This document shows, one piece after another, positions 6,182 to 11,156 of a DNA stretch of 11,156 nt (position 1 is its first letter; every line of letters starts with the position of its first letter). The translations under genes were made by a program, and so were the position numbers. Source of the stretch: JAKACU01 sp021821185 (GTDB taxonomy: Bacteria > Bacillota > Bacilli > Alicyclobacillales > SLC66). The DNA lies in assembly GCA_027343965.1 (NCBI GenBank), contig DAHWJX010000070.1:1-11156 (forward strand). Direction: 5' to 3'. The notes under the pieces are model-generated. The model saw only the letters and a list, made by a program, of their open reading frames with translations, was not told where the DNA came from and made no database searches.

Positions 6182-6190
6182 TTGGTAATG
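6169..6190 (+). repeat. perfect hairpin across the PBP stop codon
   Basis: CATTACCAA (6169-6177) pairs with TTGGTAATG (6182-6190) around a GTAG loop that contains part of the TAG stop (6179-6181). No T-run follows, so it is not a standard terminator. It could stabilise the upstream mRNA or tune expression of the next gene. Confidence 0.6.
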
Positions 6191-6226
6191 TGATACAGTA
6201 CAAATAAAGGAGATTTGGAGTGCTAC

Positions 6227-7147
6227 ATGGTGCCAATGGATGAAGAAAGTCGAAGTTATCGCTTTTTGCGAGTTGGACTTGGCGTTTTGTGGATCATTGA
6301 TGGGATTTTGCAGATGCAACCTGGTATGTTTACACGAGGTTTCGTGACGAACGTTTTAAGCCCTGTCATGTCAGGACAACCTTCTTGGATTGTGACCTTG
6401 ATGCAAGGGGGCATCCATCTTTGGATGCAATTGTTTTCCGTGAGTAACATGATGTCCACGTTGATTCAACTGCTCATTGGCGTGTTATTGCTGTGTACAA
6501 AAGGTCTTGGTCGTACCATCGGTCTTTATCTATCGTTACTTTGGGCGATAGTTGTTTGGGCTTTTAGCGAAGGCTTTGGCAGTATCTTTGCAGGAAGTCC
6601 TACCATCCTTACCGGTGCTCCGGGTTCTGCGCTCTTTTATGCGATCGCATCCGTCTTGCTCTTGTTACCAACGTACGTTTGGTCTACCGAAATGATAAGC
6701 CGTTTTGTGCGTTATATGGGTAGCGTGTATCTCTTATTGGCAACCCTTTGGCAGGCACTTCCAAGCAGTGGCTATTTTCAAGGCTCAAACCTTTCCGGCA
6801 TTTTTACACAGGCTTCTCAACTTACGCCACAACCCGGATTTTTGATTGCGGTATTGAGTGCGATGGCAGATGTAGCGGCCGCACACGCCATAATTTTTAA
6901 CATCGTCTTAAGTAGTTTGCTGGCTATTGTCGCCGTTTTGTGGTTTGCCCGGAACCGTTCTCTCGTAACTTTAGTCATCGCACTAGCATTGTGCTTTGCG
7001 ATTTGGTTTTTTGGTCAGGACTTTGGAATCTTTGGCGGATTTGCTACTGACGTGAATTCGGCGCCCATTTTTGGACTACTCCTCATAACAGGATGGTTAA
7101 ATGGGCAAGAAAACCTCGCATGGCGTGGCTATGGTCATTATGCATAA
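6227..7147 (+). CDS. multi-pass membrane protein of unknown function
   Basis: A 306-residue, very hydrophobic protein with about 7-9 predicted membrane segments, the clearer ones near residues 14-30, 76-91, 97-113, 134-150, 163-178, 222-240 and 245-263. I chose ATG 6227 because GGAG (6217-6220) lies 6 bases upstream. A TTG at 6215 lies only two bases after the other AAAGGAG (6206-6212). Two segments carry a related motif: WAFSEGFGSIFAG at 111-123 and WFFGQDFGIFGGFATD at 260-275, each leaving a membrane helix and followed by a proline and another hydrophobic stretch. This suggests an internally repeated fold. I have seen similar W-x-x-G-[EQ]-x-F-G motifs in uncharacterised bacterial membrane proteins but cannot assign a role. 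It may be co-transcribed with the PBP gene 45 bp upstream. Confidence 0.8.
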   Translation: MVPMDEESRSYRFLRVGLGVLWIIDGILQMQPGMFTRGFVTNVLSPVMSGQPSWIVTLMQGGIHLWMQLFSVSNMMSTLIQLLIGVLLLCTKGLGRTIGLYLSLLWAIVVWAFSEGFGSIFAGSPTILTGAPGSALFYAIASVLLLLPTYVWSTEMISRFVRYMGSVYLLLATLWQALPSSGYFQGSNLSGIFTQASQLTPQPGFLIAVLSAMADVAAAHAIIFNIVLSSLLAIVAVLWFARNRSLVTLVIALALCFAIWFFGQDFGIFGGFATDVNSAPIFGLLLITGWLNGQENLAWRGYGHYA

Positions 7148-7148
7148 T
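7137..7148. repeat. 12-bp perfect palindrome at the overlapping stop codons
   Basis: ATTATGCATAAT is its own reverse complement. It covers both the TAA of the membrane-protein gene (7145-7147) and the TAA of the convergent hydrolase gene (7138-7140 on the minus strand), so the two proteins end in the mirror-image codons for Y-A-stop. Confidence 0.7.
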
Positions 7149-7980
7149 AATAGGTGGTAAGTGAAAGCGGATCTTGTGACCACTTGATCCGCTTTTGCTT
7201 TTGCAAGCGTTGAAGGTGTGCCACGATCGTTTTTTTCGTCACCCACTGTATTGGCCGATCTCCGTATAAAGCTTTCGCCAACGAATCCACAGTTTGTCGA
7301 TTCTTTTCCAGTAGAGAAATGATCTGCTTTTCACGGTCGAGCCGTCTTTGGTACAGCGTGTGTAACCACGGCGTGCCAGGTGTTATGATGGGACCATGGC
7401 CTCCGTAAATCACCGATGGATTAAGATCAATCAAGGCATGTAGGGAATCTAGGTAATCGTCCATGTGTCCATCAGGAGGGCCAACCCACACACTGTTGCC
7501 GTGAATGACCATGTCACCAGCAAAAAGCGTCTTGCTTGCTTGATGAAAATAAGAAACATGTCCATGCGTATGTCCGGGCGTTTCTACTACTTGAAGTTGC
7601 TCTGCACCGAGTGTGATAGGCACTGCTGGATCCAATACGCATAATCTGAGTCCAGCAACAGCGTGTTTAGCGTGCTGCCAAGTCGTGATCAGGTTGTTTT
7701 CATCCCTGTGATGATAATAAATTGGACAATGCAGGGCGTGAGCGAGTGCCGGTGCTCCTAGGCTGTGATCTACATGATAATGTGTCAAGTAAATACCTTT
7801 CATCGTGATGTTTTCGCGATCTATGGATGCAAGAATGGCTTGCACACTGTCTGCATCATCAAAACCGGTATCGATAAGAATACCTTCATTTTCGTGAGTG
7901 ACCAGGAAAGCATTGACGGTAAGGGTTAAGGAAAATCGTGTGGAGCTTGTTTCCATACGTTGAACGGATAATGAAGTCAT
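7138..7980 (-). CDS. metallo-beta-lactamase-fold hydrolase with winged-helix C-terminus
   Basis: A 280-residue protein of the MBL superfamily. The binuclear metal ligands are present: H67-x-H69-x-D71-H72 in THYHVDH, H137 in ETPGHTHGH, D156 in FAGDMV, and H195 in YGGHG. Residues 1-205 form the hydrolase. Residues 220-265 (VDSLAKALYG, then KTIVAHLQRLQKQKRIKW) look like the winged-helix end of LACTB2-like enzymes. That branch includes thioesterases, esterases and RNA endonucleases, so the substrate is open. No signal peptide is visible, so it is probably cytoplasmic. The gene converges on and overlaps the membrane-protein gene by 10 bp. It starts 32 bp from the divergent HAD phosphatase. A ribosome binding site for ATG 7980 is weak (GAGG, 13 bases away). 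Confidence 0.88.
   Translation of the reverse strand: MTSLSVQRMETSSTRFSLTLTVNAFLVTHENEGILIDTGFDDADSVQAILASIDRENITMKGIYLTHYHVDHSLGAPALAHALHCPIYYHHRDENNLITTWQHAKHAVAGLRLCVLDPAVPITLGAEQLQVVETPGHTHGHVSYFHQASKTLFAGDMVIHGNSVWVGPPDGHMDDYLDSLHALIDLNPSVIYGGHGPIITPGTPWLHTLYQRRLDREKQIISLLEKNRQTVDSLAKALYGDRPIQWVTKKTIVAHLQRLQKQKRIKWSQDPLSLTTYYYA
7164..7199 (+). terminator. terminator inside the 3' end of the convergent hydrolase gene
   Basis: AAAGCGGATC (7164-7173) and GATCCGCTTT (7186-7195) form a perfect 10-bp stem with a 12-base loop, followed by TTTTGCTTTT on the plus strand. It is 17 bp after the membrane-protein stop and must end the plus-strand transcript. It lies in coding sequence for KRIKWSQDPL of the minus-strand hydrolase. 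On the minus strand the T-run is poor, so termination should be mostly one-way. Confidence 0.75.
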
Positions 7981-8012
7981 CAGAAAATCACGTCCTCAAA
8001 GGTGGAATAGAT

Positions 8013-8795
8013 ATGGATTGGAAAACAAAAAAAGGATTGCTACTTGATCTAGATGGTACGCTCTTTCGTGGTAAAACGGTCATGCCAGGAGCCAAGGCAT
8101 GGATTTCATCGATTATACAGGAAAGTATACCGTTTTTGTATTGGACAAATAACTCCACAAGAACGCCCCAAGCAGTGGCGCATCATCTGCAAGACCTTGG
8201 CTTTCCTGCCGAATCGTCTGATGTGTATACCAGCAGTATGGCTTTATCGGATGTCTTGATGGAGAATCATCCTGATCGATGCGGTGATGCTGTGTATGTT
8301 GTGGGGGAAGAAGGGTTGCAGGCAGCTTTAGCCAAAGATTTTACGGTTTTTTGTCGAGATAAAGCCCCATCCTCTCCGTTCGCTGTTGCTGTAGGCCTTG
8401 ATCGACAGGTGTCTTATGATCATCTGCGTCATGCAGTACGGTTTATTTTACAAGGGGCAAAATTCTATGCGACGAACCCTGATCGATTGTTATGGGAAAA
8501 TGATGGTTTATCTCCCGGCGCAGGATCTTTGGTTGCACTCGTCGCTTTTGCGACAGGCGTTACACCGATCATTGTTGGAAAACCTGAAGCTTCCTTTGTC
8601 CATATCGCGTGTAAAAAATTGGGCATTGATGCTTGCGATGCACTTGTCATCGGTGATAATCCCTTAACGGATATAGCAGCTGGAAAACGAGCGGGGGCTA
8701 GTACGATTTTGATCGCATCGGAGTTGCAACAAGATGGATCTGAGGAAACAAAGGCGGATCAAGTCATCACTTCTTTAATGGATTTGCTACCTTGA
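8013..8795 (+). CDS. HAD-superfamily hydrolase, NagD / p-nitrophenyl phosphatase type
   Basis: A 260-residue cytoplasmic phosphatase of HAD subclass IIA. Motif I is D12-L-D14-G-T (nucleophile and acid/base aspartates), motif II is WTNNST (44-49), motif III lysine is K190 in VGKPEASF, and motif IV is GDNPLTDIAAG (214-224, Mg-binding D215 and D220). The cap domain lies between motifs II and III (about 65-185), as in NagD and AraL-like enzymes that hydrolyse sugar phosphates or nucleotides. ATG 8013 is chosen because AAAGGTGG (7998-8005) is 7 bases upstream. A longer in-frame start at 7938 would overlap the hydrolase gene and lacks a binding site. Its stop codon sits inside the -35 box of the nrdR promoter. 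Confidence 0.92.
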   Translation: MDWKTKKGLLLDLDGTLFRGKTVMPGAKAWISSIIQESIPFLYWTNNSTRTPQAVAHHLQDLGFPAESSDVYTSSMALSDVLMENHPDRCGDAVYVVGEEGLQAALAKDFTVFCRDKAPSSPFAVAVGLDRQVSYDHLRHAVRFILQGAKFYATNPDRLLWENDGLSPGAGSLVALVAFATGVTPIIVGKPEASFVHIACKKLGIDACDALVIGDNPLTDIAAGKRAGASTILIASELQQDGSEETKADQVITSLMDLLP

Positions 8796-8821
8796 CCGAT
8801 ACTAGATATAGCGTATATAAT
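8792..8821 (+). promoter_or_regulatory. promoter of the nrdR-nrdJ operon
   Basis: TTGACC (8792-8797) and a perfect TATAAT (8816-8821) are 18 bp apart, a near-consensus sigma-A promoter 47 bp before the nrdR start. The -35 box includes the stop codon of the preceding HAD gene. A candidate NrdR box fills the spacer. Confidence 0.75.
8799..8814 (-). promoter_or_regulatory. candidate NrdR box 1 in the promoter spacer
   Basis: Read on the minus strand the site is acgctatatctagtat. It agrees with the NrdR-box consensus acaCwATATaTwGtgt at 13 of 16 positions by my count. It lies between the -35 and -10 boxes, where bound repressor would block RNA polymerase. The consensus is established knowledge; the match was counted by hand. 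Confidence 0.5.
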
Positions 8822-8840
8822 CGGTTATGTTTCTATGACG

Positions 8841-8856
8841 ACGCTACATATAGTTA
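8841..8856 (+). promoter_or_regulatory. candidate NrdR box 2 downstream of the -10
   Basis: acgctacatatagtta agrees with the NrdR-box consensus at about 12 of 16 positions. It is centred 42 bp (four helical turns) from box 1, so both boxes would face the same side of the helix. The usual pair spacing is about three turns (31-32 bp), so this spacing would be atypical. Confidence 0.4.
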
Positions 8857-8868
8857 TGAGGTGGTTTT

Positions 8869-9330
8869 GTGCGATGCCCGTATTGCCAGACAGTAGATTC
8901 GCGAGTGTTAGAATCACGGGCTAATGATGATCAGTCCATGGTGCGGCGCCGTAGAGAATGTGTTGAATGTGGGCGGCGTTTTACAACCTATGAACGCGTT
9001 GAGTATACACCTCTTTTAGTGATTAAGAAAGATAAAACACGAGAAGGGTTCGACCGTGATAAGATTCGACGTGGCGTTGCTCGTGCCTGTGAGAAACGCC
9101 CGATTACATCGGATCAGATCGACAGCATGGTTGATGAAGTAGACAAGCAGTTACGTATGGATTTTGAGCGCGAGGTGCCTTCGTCTGAAGTTGGCGAACG
9201 AGTGATGAATTTACTGCGCGAAGTGGACGGTGTCGCCTATGTACGATTTGCTAGTGTGTACCGTGAGTTTCGTGATGTAGAGACATTTGCCAAAGAAATT
9301 TTACAATTATTGCATCAACAGGATAATTGA
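8869..9330 (+). CDS. nrdR: transcriptional repressor NrdR
   Basis: A 153-residue regulator of ribonucleotide reductase genes, full length for the family. The N-terminal zinc ribbon has MRCPYC (C3, C6) and CVECGRRFTTYER (C31, C34), with the conserved basic VRRRRE before the second pair. The ATP-cone domain spans about residues 49-139 (VIKKDKTREGFDRDKIRRGV onward) and senses ATP/dATP so that DNA binding follows the dNTP supply. The GTG start is fixed by GAGGTGG (8858-8864) four bases upstream and by the invariant MxCPxC N-terminus. It lies directly upstream of nrdJ, 15 bp apart and in the same orientation. Two candidate NrdR boxes in its own promoter imply autoregulation together with nrdJ. Confidence 0.97.
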   Translation: MRCPYCQTVDSRVLESRANDDQSMVRRRRECVECGRRFTTYERVEYTPLLVIKKDKTREGFDRDKIRRGVARACEKRPITSDQIDSMVDEVDKQLRMDFEREVPSSEVGERVMNLLREVDGVAYVRFASVYREFRDVETFAKEILQLLHQQDN

Positions 9331-9345
9331 GGTGGGGGTTAAAGA

Positions 9346-11156
9346 ATGCTTGAAGATGGTGTGATGTTGCCGTTTACGCAAGAAGATTGGTTGTCTCAGA
9401 CAGGCGAGCGAATTGTGGCTGATCGTTATCTCCTGAAAGATGCGCAAAAAGCTACACTTCAACCTGGTAGTCTTGTCGTAGCTGTGATGGATGCAAAACG
9501 CGCATATCATGAGCTGGCTCGAGTAAAAGAAGTGAATGAAGCGAATCGTACCGTGACTGTTGAACTGCGCGATGGCTTTATTGAGGAATTGCCTTTGGAT
9601 CATATCGATGTGTTGCAAGAAACAGCGCCACAACAGATGTGGAGACGTATTGCGAAAGGCGTAGCGCAAGTCACCGATGAACCGCAATATTGGGAAGACC
9701 GATTTTATGATTTACAAAGCAATTGGCACTATGTTCCTGGCGGTCGTATCAATGCATCGATGGGCACTGGCATAAAAACAACCAGTTATAATTGTTTTGT
9801 GATCCCAAATGTTGGGTATAGCGTCCGTGATTATGCACGTTCTTTTGGACAAACGCTGGAAATTCAAGCGCGTTCTGGCGGCGTTGGCATGAATCTTAGC
9901 CAAGTTCCTCCGCAAGGAACGCTTTCTAAAGTATCTGGTTCATCGCGCAAACGCGAATTGGTTTTGGCGCTCGATGTGTGGCATGAGGACTTGATGGAGT
10001 TTCTTTCGCAAGAGTATCCAAACAGTACAAAAGCCGTTCGCGTTTCAAAAGCTTTTTTGCGTGCTGTAGAAGAAGGGACTAACTGGACCTACATTTTTCC
10101 GGATACGACGGCACCTGAGTATGATGCGTTGTGGCAAGGTGATTTGGCATCATGGATGGAAGCTGATTTGCCCGTGCGTTATGGGGACACGCTTCCTGCG
10201 CAAATGATCTATGATCAGATTTTGGATAGTGGCGTACAGGTCATGCAGGATTTTGTTGGCGTTGTGCTGCATCCTGGAGACAGTCGCGAAACCATCGCGC
10301 AGTGTTTAGGTGATATGTGGGAAGCGATGCTGGCTTCTAAGCGTGTGACGATGGTGTTATCGTCACTTCGACCGCGTTATAGCTATGTGCGCGGTGTCAA
10401 TGGTCGCAGCTCCGGTGCGTATTCTTGGGGAATTTTATATGATAAAGGGAACCAAGTATTTGGCATGGGGTTTGGTCCTGTCGGTGTCGGTGAGATCATG
10501 AGCGTCGGTTGTCAATTAACGTTGCAAGGTGGATCTCGCCGAGGAGCGCTGATGCTGATTTTGAATGATCGGCATACGGATATTCGCAAATTCATCACAT
10601 GCAAACAAGTCGATGGTGTCATTACGGGTGCAAATATTTCCGTGGGAATTTCTGAAGAGTTTATGGCGGCCAAAAAAGCTGGCGAGTCATGGTCACTTGG
10701 ATACCCTGATCTTCAAGATGCACCGCAATTTGACGGTGATTTTATTGGCTTTGAAGCGGCAGGTCATGCGCTTGTCGTTTCAGAAACGTTACCTGCAGCG
10801 CAAATTTGGGATGAGTTGATTGCTTCCGCCTGGAAATCGGCTGAACCTGGTGTTGTCTTTTTGGGTAGGTATAATCGGATGTCGAATTCCTATTATTACA
10901 ACCCGATCATTGCAACCAACCCATGTGGCGAACAGGGCCTCCCAGCTTATGGAATTTGTAATTTAGGCGCTGTAGTCCTTAGCAAATTTGCGTCAGGATT
11001 CGCCGATGAAGGAAGAGAGATTGCCTTTTCAGATACGCAAAAGGAGCATACTATCCGTCAGTGGCTTTTGCAAAGTTTTGCACCAGATCAAGCGGAATTT
11101 TTGTTGCACCATGTTGCATGGGAAGAACTTGAGTTAGTAACACGAACTGGGTTGCG
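9346..11156 (+). CDS. nrdJ: adenosylcobalamin-dependent (class II) ribonucleotide reductase, partial at 3' end
   Basis: This frame is open from ATG 9346 to the window end (603 complete codons, C-terminus missing). It reduces ribonucleotides to deoxyribonucleotides using vitamin B12. Visible class II marks are MWRRIAKGVA (98-107), VPGGRINASMGTG (130-142), the first redox cysteine C150 in SYNCFVIP, GGSRRGALM (395-403), and the active-site N525-P-C527-G-E529-Q with GICNLG after it. C527 would carry the thiyl radical. Two unusual parts: about 60 residues (33-95), rich in beta pattern, are inserted between RYLLKD and MWRR, and residues 150-310 resemble a second, degenerate copy of 311-525. GGTGGGGG (9330-9337) is the ribosome binding site. 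It shares the operon with nrdR. Frame continuity argues against a sequencing artefact. Confidence 0.93.
   Translation, partial: MLEDGVMLPFTQEDWLSQTGERIVADRYLLKDAQKATLQPGSLVVAVMDAKRAYHELARVKEVNEANRTVTVELRDGFIEELPLDHIDVLQETAPQQMWRRIAKGVAQVTDEPQYWEDRFYDLQSNWHYVPGGRINASMGTGIKTTSYNCFVIPNVGYSVRDYARSFGQTLEIQARSGGVGMNLSQVPPQGTLSKVSGSSRKRELVLALDVWHEDLMEFLSQEYPNSTKAVRVSKAFLRAVEEGTNWTYIFPDTTAPEYDALWQGDLASWMEADLPVRYGDTLPAQMIYDQILDSGVQVMQDFVGVVLHPGDSRETIAQCLGDMWEAMLASKRVTMVLSSLRPRYSYVRGVNGRSSGAYSWGILYDKGNQVFGMGFGPVGVGEIMSVGCQLTLQGGSRRGALMLILNDRHTDIRKFITCKQVDGVITGANISVGISEEFMAAKKAGESWSLGYPDLQDAPQFDGDFIGFEAAGHALVVSETLPAAQIWDELIASAWKSAEPGVVFLGRYNRMSNSYYYNPIIATNPCGEQGLPAYGICNLGAVVLSKFASGFADEGREIAFSDTQKEHTIRQWLLQSFAPDQAEFLLHHVAWEELELVTRTGL

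Noticed and set aside
6215..6226. TTG start for the membrane protein
   Set aside because: It begins two bases after AAAGGAG, too close for initiation; ATG 6227 has GGAG at 6 bases.
6256..6459. Small minus-strand frame with several cysteines
   Set aside because: It is antisense to the membrane protein, with no motif or binding site.
7938..8012. N-terminal extension of the HAD phosphatase
   Set aside because: It would overlap the divergent gene and lacks a ribosome binding site; motif I sits at the usual distance from ATG 8013.
9307..9915. Two minus-strand open frames over the start of nrdJ
   Set aside because: They are shadows of the nrdJ frame, which is continuous and clearly homologous.
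10565..10819. 84-codon plus-strand open frame within nrdJ
   Set aside because: It is an out-of-frame shadow of the reductase.
9793..10920. Two separate reductase genes joined by misassembly
   Set aside because: The frame is continuous without stops and the two copies are strongly diverged, so a recent assembly duplication is unlikely; an ancient internal duplication fits better.

Overview
The window reads as chromosomal DNA of a low-to-mid GC Gram-positive bacterium (Firmicutes). Shine-Dalgarno sites are strong AGGAGG-like motifs, GTG starts are frequent, the 5S rRNA is Bacillus-like, and the gene set (class A PBP, NrdR, B12-dependent NrdJ, GT-D-like glycosyltransferase) fits Bacilli. An acidophilic Alicyclobacillaceae-type host is my guess from protein style only; no marker in the window proves it.

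Region 1 (1-280) is the tail of an rRNA operon: 5S rRNA, tRNA-Val(GAC) with encoded CCA, and a rho-independent terminator. Region 2 (281-2640) is largely a gene graveyard. It holds a decayed minus-strand gene (437-710), a doubtful open stretch (742-1121), one intact-looking two-helix membrane protein (1259-1486), a frameshifted transposase N-terminus (1600-1835), the C-terminal remnant of an IS21-type istB (1974-2233, minus), and a fragment resembling a glycosyltransferase C-terminus (2384-2584). An 18-bp exact inverted repeat (838-855 / 1815-1832) brackets part of it. Region 3 (2654-4098) carries a GT-D-fold-like glycosyltransferase with a changed DXE motif and a short solo PAS protein that seems to lack an internal piece.

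Region 4 (4113-8795) is ordinary chromosomal coding: a class A penicillin-binding protein behind a recognisable promoter, a multi-pass membrane protein with an internal repeat, a convergent metallo-beta-lactamase-fold hydrolase with a winged-helix C-terminus, and a divergently placed NagD-type HAD phosphatase.

Region 5 (8792-11156) is a deoxyribonucleotide-synthesis operon: a TTGACC-18-TATAAT promoter with two candidate NrdR boxes, then nrdR, then 15 bp later an adenosylcobalamin-dependent ribonucleotide reductase (nrdJ) that runs off the window. NrdR probably represses both genes. The most unusual item in the window is in this NrdJ. Residues about 150-310 and 311-525 look like two diverged copies of the same catalytic-core segment, only the second keeping the expected catalytic motifs. 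The protein also has an inserted small beta-rich domain near its N-terminus.

I see no CRISPR array, prophage, toxin-antitoxin pair or defence island.
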